Source of the DNA: CAZCFB01 sp964511535
GTDB lineage: Bacteria; Myxococcota_A; Polyangia; GCA-2747355; CAZCFB01
Reading direction: 5' to 3'
Assembly: GCA_964511535.1 (NCBI GenBank)
Contig: CAZEFW010000010.1
Span: forward strand, 31,238-95,237
Length of the DNA stretch: 64,000 nt
Position 1 is the stretch's first letter. Each line of letters opens with the position of its first letter. Positions 41,444 to 50,086 of the stretch are shown here, piece by piece. The notes under the pieces are model-generated. The model searched no databases. It worked only from the letters and a program-made list of their open reading frames with translations, and was not told where the DNA came from. The position numbers and the translations under genes are program-made.

Positions 41444-42459
41444 GAGCCCACCACCTTGCGCCCGGCCAGGTGCAGCTCCACGCACCCGGGCTCCGGGCAG
41501 CTCTCCACGCACCTGAGGCAGAGCGTGCACTCGCATGCGTCCACCGGCGCGCCCTCGGGCGCCAGGTCCCGGCCCTCGTAGACCGTCAGGTTGTCCACGG
41601 CGCACACCCGCGCGCACGCCCCGCAGCGGGTGCAGCGCCGCGCGTGCTTGCGCAGCGAGATCAGCCCGTAGCGGTTGAACGGCGCGCTCACGCCGCCTAC
41701 CGGGCAGATGCGGCAGTACAGCCGCCGCACCGCCCCGCCCAGGAAGAACGCCCCCAGCGCGGCGAAGCCGAGCACCGTCAGGGTGGAGGTGATGCCGTCG
41801 CCCCAGTTGGTCCAGCAGATCTCGGCGAAGGAAAGGAACGGCGCCGCGTACTTGCCCAGGCACACCTGGCAGAAGGGGTTGAGCAGGCTCGGGTGGTAGT
41901 GCGCAAGCGCGGGCACCGCCGCCAGCACCGACAGCACCAGCGTCGCCGCCAGCAGCCCGTACTTGGTCCACACCAGGCCATCCCGCCAGCGCCGCGAGAG
42001 GTGCAGGTGATCCAGCCCGGTCAGCTTGCGCAGGTCGGACAGCAGGTCGCTGAGGAAGCCGTACGGGCAGATCCACCCGCACCACAGCCGCCCCAGGGCG
42101 AACATCAGCACCAGCAGCAGCAGCAGGTAAGGCAGCACCTTCACCAGCGGCGCCGCCATGCCGATGCTCTCGGACAGAAACAGCAGCCCGCACCCCGAGA
42201 AGAGCCCGCGGTGCTGGTAGTAGCACGAGGTCAGGGGCATGTAGACCGGCGCCGGCACCCGCTCGCGCTCCACCCAGCGCACCGCGCCGTCCCGCTCGAA
42301 GCTGCCCGCGTATCCCGCCGGGTTCAGGATCTCGCCGCCCTCGCTGTCCAGCGCCGGCGCGGCGAGAAATCCTGCGTAAACGATGGCGAAAAACGAGATC
42401 GTCTGGGTTACGCGGCGGGCTGGGGTGAGGCGAGGCATGGTGCGGCTTGTCCTGGTCAT
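41440..42459 (-). CDS. Membrane polyferredoxin, NapH/NosR-like
   Basis: A 339-residue membrane protein with about five membrane segments. Two CxxxCP-type motifs near the membrane (CGWICP and CRICPVGG) are typical of NapH/NosR/CcoG proteins. The C-terminal soluble domain carries two [4Fe-4S] motifs (CTRCGACARVC and CTLCLRCVESCP). Electrons probably pass from the membrane quinol pool or a periplasmic donor to the cytoplasmic Fe-S clusters. Its stop overlaps the start of the HgdB-like gene, suggesting that it feeds that protein. The ATG at 42438 is an alternative start. Confidence 0.9.
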   Translation of the reverse strand: MTRTSRTMPRLTPARRVTQTISFFAIVYAGFLAAPALDSEGGEILNPAGYAGSFERDGAVRWVERERVPAPVYMPLTSCYYQHRGLFSGCGLLFLSESIGMAAPLVKVLPYLLLLLVLMFALGRLWCGWICPYGFLSDLLSDLRKLTGLDHLHLSRRWRDGLVWTKYGLLAATLVLSVLAAVPALAHYHPSLLNPFCQVCLGKYAAPFLSFAEICWTNWGDGITSTLTVLGFAALGAFFLGGAVRRLYCRICPVGGVSAPFNRYGLISLRKHARRCTRCGACARVCAVDNLTVYEGRDLAPEGAPVDACECTLCLRCVESCPEPGCVELHLAGRKVVGS

Positions 42460-42599
42460 GAAGTATACCAGCGCCGCGCCGACTCAGCATCGGTTGAGGC
42501 GTTGAAGCGCACCGGTAGATCTGGTAGGTGTAAGAGCTTCCAGATCATTCATGAACCAAAGGGGTGGCGTGGCGCTCTGGCCACACAGAGGAGAAACCG

Positions 42600-42950
42600 A
42601 TGCCGTTGATCCGCATTCAGACAAGCATCGACGTCGATGACGAGAAGAAGGCGAAGCTCATGGCCGACGTGTCCACCGCCGGTGCCGAGCTGCTCGGCAA
42701 GCCCGAGTCGTACATGATGGTGGTGGTGGAGGACTGCGTGGACATGCAGCTGTCGGGCAACAGCGATCCGTGCGCCCTGCTGGATGTGCGCTCTGTGGGC
42801 AAGATCACCGAGGAGCAGGCCCGCAACCTCAGCGGCAAGCTGAGCGAGATCACCGGCAACTCCATCGGCGTCGGCGCCGGCCGGATCTACCTCAACTTCA
42901 CCGGCGTCCCCGGTGACATGTGGGGCTTCGACGGCAAGACCTTCTCCTGA
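42600..42950 (+). CDS. MIF-like tautomerase-fold protein
   Basis: A 116-residue protein; the ATG at 42600 follows AGAGGAGA, and upstream in-frame codons are not supported. The mature N-terminus is Pro (MPLIRIQTS), as in the macrophage migration inhibitory factor and tautomerase superfamily, where Pro-2 is the catalytic base. The later text (SYMMVVVED and CALLDVRSVGKI) matches eukaryotic-type MIF. Phenylpyruvate or dopachrome tautomerase activity is possible; the bacterial role is not established. It is convergent with the TldD-like gene. Confidence 0.9.
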   Translation: MPLIRIQTSIDVDDEKKAKLMADVSTAGAELLGKPESYMMVVVEDCVDMQLSGNSDPCALLDVRSVGKITEEQARNLSGKLSEITGNSIGVGAGRIYLNFTGVPGDMWGFDGKTFS

Positions 42951-42968
42951 GCGGCGACAGCTGCACCG

Positions 42969-44621
42969 TTACATCTTCAAGCTCGCCTTCTCGTGCGGCA
43001 TCGGCAGCACGAAGGGCGTGAACTTGCGCTGATCGCTGCTCTGCAGCTCCAGGTTCGACAGCAGCAGCGCCGGGCAGGTGGTGCTCACCGGCACCACCCC
43101 TGACTCGGCCCCGCAGAAGGCGTTGCAGCAGAGCGGCTCGTCCCCGGCGGCCATGATGGTCCGCAGCGCCGACAGAGGCGTCCCCACGAAGTCCACGTTG
43201 CGCACCAGGTTCTCGCTGCCGTCGGCCCACACCTGCACGGCCAGCGAGATGGAGCCCAGGAACGCCTGGAAGTTGTACGAGCTGGTGGCCGTCTCGCCGC
43301 CCTCGGCGCCGAGCACCATGATGCCGAACGGGAGCCCCTGCTTGCGGATCTCCTCCAGGAAGAGCGCCCGCAGGGCCTCGGCGTCCTGCGCCTCGGACGC
43401 CTCCACCTTCAGGTTCGCCATGCGGCTGATGGGGCGCTCGTCATACTCGCAGCGGGCGTGCCCGTTGCCCCGCAGGCGCTTGCGCGTCACCGGCGCGCGC
43501 CCGCTCAGGAAGCCCACCAGCACGCCGTCGCGCACCAGCTCGGCCCGCTCCGCCAGGCTCCCCTCGTCGTCGTAGCGGTAGCTGCCCAGGGTCTTGACGC
43601 CGCAGCTGACGCGGTCGGTGGGATCGTCGCTGACGCTGAGGAACCGCGGCAAGATCTCCTTGCCCATGTCCCGCTTGAACGTCTGCCCCTCGTGAGTGCT
43701 CAGCAGCCGGCTGCCCTCCAGCCGGTGGCCCAGCACCTCGTGCATCAGGATCCCCGCCGGCTGGGGCGCCAGCAGCACCGGCCCGGCGTAGGACTTGAGG
43801 CTCGGCGCGCGGCTCAGCTCGTTGATCAGCTTGATCCGCTCCCTGATCTCGCGGTTGAAGGTGCGCAGGTCGGGCAGCTCGGCCGGGTCGGGGGTGGCGT
43901 GGTTGATGCGGCACTCGATCCCCTCGCCGCTGTCGGTGAGCAGCCACAGGGTGCAGCTCAGCTCGCACACCTGCTCCTGGTCGATGAGCCGGGCCCCCTC
44001 GGAGTTGACGAACAGCCGGGTCACCTGGCGCACGCGCACCTCGACCCAGGAGTTCTTCACCTCCGGGTGGCCCTTGACCACCCGGGAGCTCTTCTTGACG
44101 AACTCCTTCCAGGCGCCGGTATCCACCCGGGTGAACGGCTTGAAGCGCAGGTCCTCCCGCGCCGTGCCCTTGCGGAACGAGGAGATCTTGCGGTTCGGGT
44201 CGAGGTAGGTGATGTGATCAGACTTGCGCCGCAGGTAGTCCCGAACCGCCTCGCGGTAGCGCACGTCGGTGAGGCGCCAGACATGGAACTTGAGCGCGTC
44301 CACGTCGTTGCCGATGGGCATCTCGACGTAGTCGCTGGAGTCGCTATCGCTGTCGGCGCCCGCCAGCCCGCCCTCCGACACCTGGTCGTAACGGTACGAC
44401 CCGACCCGGCAGTCGCAGTACATGTTGCGGCTCTCCTGGTCGCTGGCGTGGTTGATCTCCCCCAGGCGCCCCCACACCTCGGTGGTGTGGATGTCGCGCA
44501 GCATGTAGCTCAGGTAGTAGGTGCGCGGGTAACCGGGCACCTTGAGGTGCTTCATGGTGCGCTGACACTCGTCGGTGAGCGCGGCGGTGAGGCGCAGCGC
44601 GGTCTTGCGGGTGAGGCTCAT
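42969..44621 (-). CDS. tldD: TldD/PmbA-family metalloprotease
   Basis: A 550-residue protein from the ATG at 44621. The zinc motif is HEVLGHRLEG, the HExxxH of TldD. Downstream, SGRAPV and NGHARCEYDERPISRMANL are family phrases. TldD works with PmbA/TldE to cleave peptides, maturing microcin B17 and degrading antitoxin CcdA in Escherichia coli. No pmbA gene is visible here, and the protein is longer than E. coli TldD (about 480 residues) with an N-terminal extension. It lies downstream of the adenosine deaminase gene with a 104-base gap on the same strand. Confidence 0.88.
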   Translation of the reverse strand: MSLTRKTALRLTAALTDECQRTMKHLKVPGYPRTYYLSYMLRDIHTTEVWGRLGEINHASDQESRNMYCDCRVGSYRYDQVSEGGLAGADSDSDSSDYVEMPIGNDVDALKFHVWRLTDVRYREAVRDYLRRKSDHITYLDPNRKISSFRKGTAREDLRFKPFTRVDTGAWKEFVKKSSRVVKGHPEVKNSWVEVRVRQVTRLFVNSEGARLIDQEQVCELSCTLWLLTDSGEGIECRINHATPDPAELPDLRTFNREIRERIKLINELSRAPSLKSYAGPVLLAPQPAGILMHEVLGHRLEGSRLLSTHEGQTFKRDMGKEILPRFLSVSDDPTDRVSCGVKTLGSYRYDDEGSLAERAELVRDGVLVGFLSGRAPVTRKRLRGNGHARCEYDERPISRMANLKVEASEAQDAEALRALFLEEIRKQGLPFGIMVLGAEGGETATSSYNFQAFLGSISLAVQVWADGSENLVRNVDFVGTPLSALRTIMAAGDEPLCCNAFCGAESGVVPVSTTCPALLLSNLELQSSDQRKFTPFVLPMPHEKASLKM

Positions 44622-44725
44622 GGGGCTATGGCTCCTGCGACGCCCCCGGCGACAGAGAGGGCAGGGGAGGTACGTAGCAGCATAGCGGCCCGGTGACAAC
44701 CGGGAGGGGGCCGCGCCCCGTCGGC

Positions 44726-45958
44726 TCAGGACATGGGCTCGTGGGGCTCCAGCTCCGGGTGCTCCTGCTCCAGCTTCTCGTAGTAATCGATGATCCGGCG
44801 CACGTAGCGGCGCTTCTCCAGGTAGGTGCCCGGGAAGAAGGAGCGCTTGAAGCCATAGATCAGGCACCGCTTGATGTCGGCGGCGGTGAAGTTGAGGTGC
44901 TTGACCGCCAGCTCCAGCTCCTTGGAGACAGTGGTGGACGACACGGTGCGGTTGTCGGTGCAGATGGTGGTGGACAGCCGCATCTCCTGGATCCGGCGCA
45001 GGGCGTGGTCCTCGAGGCGCTTGAGGTTCGGGTTGGTCTGCATGTTGGAGGTGAGGCAGATCTCCAGGGTGATGCGGCGGTCGGCGATGTACTGGGCCAG
45101 CTCCTTGACGTAGCGCTGGGGGTCCTTGATCTCGTCGTCCCGGATCATGGCGCTGTCCAGCAGGTAGGTGCCGTGGCCGATGCGGTCGGCGTGCAGCGCC
45201 GTGATGGCCTGGAAGATGCTCTCCGGCCCGTACGCCTCGCCGGCGTGAACCGTCTTCATCATGAAGTTGCGGTGGGCGAAGTCGTACGCCTCGTGGTGAT
45301 CCTCTGCCGGGAAGCCCGACTCGGGGCCGGCCAGATCGAAGCCGGTGATCGGCACGTGGTACTCGTCGCGGATGCGCACCGCCGCCTGGGCCAGCTCCAG
45401 GGAGGTGAGGGAGAAGATCCGCTCCGGCGGCGAGAACCGGTGCACGTGCAGCATCTTGTCCAGGTGCTCGCTCAGGCCCTTGGAGAAGGCGCGCATGGCG
45501 CAGACCACGATGCTGTACTCGAACAGCGGCTCGTCGCCGGACGCCACCTCGGGCCGGCGGTTGTACTCGTCCTTGGCCCGGCGCAGCCCGCGGTCCACCG
45601 AGCGGAGCACGTTCTCGATGGCCAGGTGGGAGTGGACATGGAACTGGGGCGCGAAGCGCACCTCCACGTAGCACACACCCTCGGCCTGGTTGTCCTGGGC
45701 GAACTCGTAGGCCACCCGCTCCAGGGCCACCTCGCTCTGCATCACCTGGATCACGTAAGAGAACCCGCTCAGGTACTCCTCCAGGTTGAGGTAGCTCGGC
45801 TTGAACACCGTCTCCTTGAGCCCGTCCTCGGTATATGAGGGCAAGTTGACCCGGTATTCCCGGGCCAGTTCGATGAGGGTCCCCAGCCGGACTGAGCCGT
45901 CGAGGTGGACGTGCAGGTCAGTCTTGGGCAGCTTCTCGATGATGTCGCGTGTGATCAA
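44726..45958 (-). CDS. add: Adenosine deaminase-family protein
   Basis: A 410-residue metal-dependent amidohydrolase. Zinc and catalytic motifs follow the family order: DLHVHLDGS (residues 14-22), KTVHAGEAYG, RIGHGTYLL, and SNMQTN with TDNRTVSSTTV, where the usual Asp-Asp of the Escherichia coli enzyme is Asp-Asn. That TDN form occurs in other bacterial adenosine deaminases, so function is probably kept. Expected reaction: adenosine to inosine plus ammonia in purine salvage. It is divergent from the gene at 46125. Confidence 0.9.
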   Translation of the reverse strand: MITRDIIEKLPKTDLHVHLDGSVRLGTLIELAREYRVNLPSYTEDGLKETVFKPSYLNLEEYLSGFSYVIQVMQSEVALERVAYEFAQDNQAEGVCYVEVRFAPQFHVHSHLAIENVLRSVDRGLRRAKDEYNRRPEVASGDEPLFEYSIVVCAMRAFSKGLSEHLDKMLHVHRFSPPERIFSLTSLELAQAAVRIRDEYHVPITGFDLAGPESGFPAEDHHEAYDFAHRNFMMKTVHAGEAYGPESIFQAITALHADRIGHGTYLLDSAMIRDDEIKDPQRYVKELAQYIADRRITLEICLTSNMQTNPNLKRLEDHALRRIQEMRLSTTICTDNRTVSSTTVSKELELAVKHLNFTAADIKRCLIYGFKRSFFPGTYLEKRRYVRRIIDYYEKLEQEHPELEPHEPMS

Positions 45959-46124
45959 AATGTAACCTATTTCAAAGGGTTGGCCGGCAGCATGCCGGAC
46001 GTGTTTCGGCCGGGAATTATAGCAGAATGGACCAGGAAAGAGGGTGTACTTTCTGACCCCAATGCTAAACTACGCACCGCTTGGGCTGGAACCATTCGTG
46101 GCGGTACCGGCCGGAGGGCCTGAC

Positions 46125-46907
46125 ATGGAGCCCGTCAGAATGACTGAGGAAAAGAGCGGTCAAAGCGGTCGGCCAGCGAGGGCAGCGCAGGGGGCGGACC
46201 GGTGGGTCATGGGCAAGACCCGCGAAGAGCTCATGGAGGATCTCAAGCTCTACCTGGGGCGGCTGCGGGACGATCCGCGCTCCATCACGGACCGGCTGCG
46301 GGTGGCCGCGATCCAGCTCCGCCTCGGCCGCGTTGACGAGGCGATGATCCATTATGAGGGCGTGCTGGGCGGCTACGTGTCCAGCGATCAGCTGATGAGC
46401 GCGGCGGCCCTGTGTCAGCGGCTGCTGACCCACTTCAAGGACCTGCCGCAGATCCAGAAGATCTACGATCAGGTCACGGCCAAGCTGAGCGCCGACGACA
46501 GCAAGCCCGAGGCGCCCGAGGAGATCACCGCCGAGCACCTTCCGCCCGAGCACCTGGACGAGATCGACTTCCTGGACATCCTGCTGCAGGCAGACGAGGA
46601 GGCGGCCTCTGACGACGCGGGCACCGCCCGGTTCTCACTGTCCGACGTGGAGGCCACGCGGAACGTGCGGGCCCCGGCGTCCCGGGACGAGGGTAAGGCG
46701 GAGGAGGCGGACACGGAGCGCGCAATGGAGTCGTCCGCGCCCACCGACCGCTGGAGCCCGGCCGACGAGCCGATCCTGCTGGACAACCCCAAGGAGGTCC
46801 CCCTGTTCCCCGAAGGGACCGACCGGCTCTCTCCCGAGTACGCCGCCGAGCAGGAAGACGAGCAGACCGAAGAGCAGGTGCTGCTGCTGACGAAGAAAAA
46901 GAAATAG
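46125..46907 (+). CDS. Acidic repeat-type protein with Lys-rich end
   Basis: A 260-residue protein from the ATG at 46125, with GGAGGG suitably upstream. Residues ~30-120 are helical and TPR-like (MEDLKLYLGRLRDDPRSITD and EAMIHYEGVLGGYVSSDQL). From ~125 onward it is strongly acidic and disordered-looking (EEITAEHLPPEHLDEIDF and QEDEQTEEQ), ending in KKKK. No signal peptide or membrane segment. Probably a cytoplasmic scaffold; I do not assign a family. Confidence 0.7.
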   Translation: MEPVRMTEEKSGQSGRPARAAQGADRWVMGKTREELMEDLKLYLGRLRDDPRSITDRLRVAAIQLRLGRVDEAMIHYEGVLGGYVSSDQLMSAAALCQRLLTHFKDLPQIQKIYDQVTAKLSADDSKPEAPEEITAEHLPPEHLDEIDFLDILLQADEEAASDDAGTARFSLSDVEATRNVRAPASRDEGKAEEADTERAMESSAPTDRWSPADEPILLDNPKEVPLFPEGTDRLSPEYAAEQEDEQTEEQVLLLTKKKK

Positions 46908-46924
46908 TGCTCGCTTCGCTCGCG

Positions 46925-46992
46925 GCTTCAGACTTCAGACTTCAGGCTTCAGGGTAAATTGCTGTAGGGCACTTCCACCTGACGCCTGAAGC
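46925..46992. repeat. Dispersed CTTCAG repeat with inverted partner
   Basis: GCTTCAG, ACTTCAG, ACTTCAG, GCTTCAG (46925-46952) form four 7-bp units. GCTTCAGG (46946-46953) pairs with CCTGAAGC (46985-46992) around a 31-base loop. The same units occur in the 55-bp repeat at 15437-15549, so this is a dispersed family. Confidence 0.8.
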
Positions 46993-47008
46993 CCGAAGCC
47001 TATAGCCT

Positions 47009-47026
47009 GCGCGCCCCTGGGCGCGC
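47009..47026. terminator. GC-rich hairpin between convergent genes
   Basis: GCGCGCCC and GGGCGCGC form an 8-bp perfect arm pair with a 2-base loop. It lies between the stops at 46907 (plus) and 47029 (minus). There is no T-run, so termination would be Rho-assisted or the hairpin is part of the repeat family. Confidence 0.4.
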
Positions 47027-47028
47027 CC

Positions 47029-48288
47029 CTACTTCACCCGGAAGCTCTCCACCAGCGGCGTCACCTCGATCAGGCCACCGTCGGCGCCGACGAAGGCCAC
47101 GGGCGCCATCCTGGTGATCACCTGCCGACCGAGGGAGACCCCCGAGAAGACCACCTCGGGGCCGCCGCCGGAGGTGAGCACGAAGGCGCCGGGTTCGGCC
47201 GGGTCGCGGCGGTAGACCCGATCCCCGACGCAGGTGAAGTCGCGGATCTTGCCGGGCGCCTTGCCCGCGAAGCCGAGCTCCCGCGCCGAGGATTGCAGGA
47301 AGTGGCACAGGGTGAGCAGCTCTGCCTCGGCGTGGTTCCCGTCATCGCCGGTGATGTCGTGGTTGATGAAGGACTCGCGCAGGCTCTCGAACAGGGACAG
47401 CTTCTGCTCGTTGTCCTCCAGAAAGACGCGCTCGGCTGCCTCGGGGTTAACCTGCCGCTGGAGGCCGGTCTGGGACCGTAGCCACCCCGACTCCACCAGC
47501 TGCGAGCTGCTGCGGCTGGCCAGGGACGTCAGGGTGCGGGCCACCTTCTTGAACCCCTGGGTCTGGGTCTCCCAGGGCACGCGCTGCTCCAGCGCCCGGA
47601 TGATGCGCACCGGCGAGGTGGTCAGCTCCACCGAGCGCAGGCGGTGGCCCACCTGGACGTCACGATCCAGCACCAGGACCCCTTCGGGCGGGTGGGTGTT
47701 GCCGTAGATGTTCTGGTAGATGTAGCGGCGCGAGCCCGAGCGCGACAGCGGCTCGGACAGCTGGATCAGCGAGCCGCTCAGGGTGAGCACCAGGGCAGCG
47801 AACCCGCTCTCCCTGGGCAGGTCGTCCGAGTCCTGGAAGGAGAGCTGCTCGGCCAGGAATTCGAAGGCGGCGTACTGAGCGATATACTCCTCGGCCTTGA
47901 TGTCGAGCACCTCGTAGAAGGCCGGCTCCTCGGGGATGCCCAGGATCGACGCCAGGTGGCGGCGGGTCACCGGCTCCAGCTGGTTGAAGTACCACAGCGG
48001 CGGCCGCTCGGGCGCCAGCCCGGGGAAGCCGAGATCCACCAGGGCCGCGTCCAGGGCCTCGCGATGCTTGACCAGCAGCTCCAGCAGGTGCTCCCGCCGA
48101 TCATCGGCCAGCTCCTGGTTGGATAGGGCGTAGACCACTGCGTCGAGGTTTTCACGCAGCCGCTGCAGGGCGCGCAGCTGCTCGTCCTGGTTCCCGGACG
48201 TGGGCAGCTCCTCGCGGATCCGCTCGATCTGCAGTGGGCGGCGAACCATCCAGCCGCCCTGCGGTTTCTTTTGATTTTCCTCGGTCAT
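47029..48288 (-). CDS. Hypothetical protein of about 419 residues
   Basis: A soluble protein, start taken at the ATG at 48288 (AGCAGG upstream; earlier in-frame ATGs at 48306-48309 are possible). The N-terminal third is helical and charged (QLRALQRLRENLDAVV). There are no cysteine clusters, signal peptide or membrane segments. Short phrases such as SGSLIQLSEPLSRSGSRRY do not match a family that I know. It is divergent from the sigma-factor gene, with only 85 bases between the two starts, which may imply shared control. Confidence 0.7.
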   Translation of the reverse strand: MTEENQKKPQGGWMVRRPLQIERIREELPTSGNQDEQLRALQRLRENLDAVVYALSNQELADDRREHLLELLVKHREALDAALVDLGFPGLAPERPPLWYFNQLEPVTRRHLASILGIPEEPAFYEVLDIKAEEYIAQYAAFEFLAEQLSFQDSDDLPRESGFAALVLTLSGSLIQLSEPLSRSGSRRYIYQNIYGNTHPPEGVLVLDRDVQVGHRLRSVELTTSPVRIIRALEQRVPWETQTQGFKKVARTLTSLASRSSSQLVESGWLRSQTGLQRQVNPEAAERVFLEDNEQKLSLFESLRESFINHDITGDDGNHAEAELLTLCHFLQSSARELGFAGKAPGKIRDFTCVGDRVYRRDPAEPGAFVLTSGGGPEVVFSGVSLGRQVITRMAPVAFVGADGGLIEVTPLVESFRVK

Positions 48289-48373
48289 GGCGCCTGCTGT
48301 AGACATCATACCCAATGGTGGCGGGTGAGTCTCCTGCCGTGGGTGCGAGCCTGGACTGGTCAACCGGTCGGTG

Positions 48374-50086
48374 ATGCCTCAAAATGCATACTCAATGGCT
48401 GCAAGCATGGAGAAACGACGGGCCGCCCTGTTGGAGCGGGCCAAGGAGAAGGGGTTCCTGACCCTGGACGAGGTGGTCTACGACGGACCACAAAATCAGT
48501 CCAACGAGCAGATGGACGGGTTGCTGGCGGATCTCGCCGAGCAGGGCATCGAGATCGTGACCAACGAGGCAGATGAGCCGGCCAAGCCAGCCCCCCGCCC
48601 GTCCTCGAAGGCGCCCACCGCCGACCCGGTCACCATCTACATGCGCCAGCTGAACCAGGTGCCGTTGCTGAGCCGCGAGGCCGAGGTGACCACGGCCAAG
48701 CGGCTGGAGCGGGGACGCCAGGACATCATCCGCGCCGTCATGGCCATCACCGTGGGCGAGCACGAGTTCGCCAGCATCTGCAAGCGCCGGGGGGGCGACC
48801 GGGTGGCCCTCGGGGCGCCCGCGGATAAAAAGGACGGGGACGACGAAGAGGCGGAGGGCGGCGACGACGAGGCGCCAGCGGAGGACACGGACGAGGCGGC
48901 GGGCACCATCAGCGTGGCCACCCTCGCCGCGCGGGTGTTTCAGCTGTGCAAGGAGCAGCGCGCCCTGAAGGAGGACCGGCGAGAGGAGCGCGACGCCATC
49001 GCAGACGAGGTGGTGGAGCTGGTCTGGAAGGTGCCCTTCAGGGAGGCGTACCGGGAGCAGGTCGTGGGGCGGATCAAGGAGTATTACAACCGCCTGGAGG
49101 ACGCCCAGAGCGTGATCCGCTCGGCCGAGGAAGAGGCCAAGGTGCCGCTGGCCCAGCTGACCACCCTGGTGCGCCAGCTCGACCGGGCGAGCCGCACGGG
49201 CGAGTACCCGGCGGTGTTCACCCTCACACCCGATCGCGCGCGGCAGCTCTACCGGCTGGTGCGCAACGCCCAGCGACGCATCGGCACCCTGCAGAAGCGG
49301 GCCCAGGCGTCCGCCGAAGAGCTGGCGCGGGCCCACGAGCAGGTGTGTGCCGCCGAGCGCCGGGCCCAGCGCGCCAAGGACGAGCTGGTGCTGGCCAACC
49401 AGCGGCTGGTGGTGCACATCGCCGGCAAGTACCTGAACCGGGGCCTGCCCTTCCTGGAGCTGGTGCAGGAGGGGAACCTCGGCCTCATGCGCGCGGTGGA
49501 GAAGTTCGACTACCGCCGCGGGTACAAGTTCTCCACCTACGGCACCTGGTGGATCCGTCACGCCATCAGCCGCGCCATCGCCAACCAGAGCCGCACCATC
49601 CGGCTGCCGGTGCATGTGCGCGAGGAGATCCGCAAGCTGGTGGCCGAGAGCCGCGCCCATGTGCTCGAGACCGGGCGCGAGCCCACCACCGAGGAGCTGG
49701 CCGAGCGGCTCGGCACCCCCCGGGCGCGAGTGGAGGAGGTGATCGAGGCCTCCCGCAAGACCCTGCGCTGGGAGCTGCCGGTGGGCGAGGACGGCGAGAC
49801 CGAGCTCGGCACCCTCATCTCTGACAAGGAGGCGCCGTCTCCCTTCGAGGAGGTGAGCAACAAGGGGCAGTGGGAGCAGATCATCAAGGCCATGGAGACC
49901 CTGGGCGAGCGCGAGCAGGACGTGATGCGCCGCCGCTTCGGGCTGGACGGTGAGCTGCCCCAGACCCTCGAGGAGGTGGGCAAGGAGCTCGGCATCACCC
50001 GCGAGCGGGTGCGCCAGATCCAGGCCCGCGTAATCCGCAAGATCCAGGTGGAGGTGCGCCGGGCCGAGCGCATGCGGCGACGTTGA
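48374..50086 (+). CDS. rpoD: RNA polymerase sigma-70 family factor, RpoD/SigA-like
   Basis: About 570 residues. It has a region 1.1-like start (AKEKGFLTLDEVVYD) and region 1.2 at DPVTIYMRQLNQVPLLSREAE. A central insert is acidic (KKDGDDEEAEGGDDE). Region 2 is at ~331-410 with the promoter-recognition helix (STYGTWWIRHAISRAIANQ), and the region 4 helix-turn-helix is at ~531-556 (LGITRERVRQIQARVIRKIQ). The conserved RpoD Gln-437 position is His (H396), a feature of some alternative sigma factors. It may be the main sigma or a group-2 relative. The start is uncertain (GTG 48371, ATG 48374, 48395 or 48407) because none has a clear ribosome-binding site. Confidence 0.9.
   Translation: MPQNAYSMAASMEKRRAALLERAKEKGFLTLDEVVYDGPQNQSNEQMDGLLADLAEQGIEIVTNEADEPAKPAPRPSSKAPTADPVTIYMRQLNQVPLLSREAEVTTAKRLERGRQDIIRAVMAITVGEHEFASICKRRGGDRVALGAPADKKDGDDEEAEGGDDEAPAEDTDEAAGTISVATLAARVFQLCKEQRALKEDRREERDAIADEVVELVWKVPFREAYREQVVGRIKEYYNRLEDAQSVIRSAEEEAKVPLAQLTTLVRQLDRASRTGEYPAVFTLTPDRARQLYRLVRNAQRRIGTLQKRAQASAEELARAHEQVCAAERRAQRAKDELVLANQRLVVHIAGKYLNRGLPFLELVQEGNLGLMRAVEKFDYRRGYKFSTYGTWWIRHAISRAIANQSRTIRLPVHVREEIRKLVAESRAHVLETGREPTTEELAERLGTPRARVEEVIEASRKTLRWELPVGEDGETELGTLISDKEAPSPFEEVSNKGQWEQIIKAMETLGEREQDVMRRRFGLDGELPQTLEEVGKELGITRERVRQIQARVIRKIQVEVRRAERMRRR

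Noticed and set aside
40223..42490. A single 755-codon open frame on the minus strand spanning two genes
   Set aside because: Its first part overlaps the NapH-like gene in another frame and has no family resemblance; only the part from the GTG at 41443 matches the HgdB family.
42969..45674. A 901-codon frame extending the TldD-like gene upstream
   Set aside because: The extension is a shadow of the adenosine deaminase gene; the TldD start is the ATG at 44621.
44726..45958. Loss of activity of the adenosine deaminase because of Asp-Asn instead of Asp-Asp
   Set aside because: The TDN form is found in other bacterial adenosine deaminases and the remaining motifs are intact.
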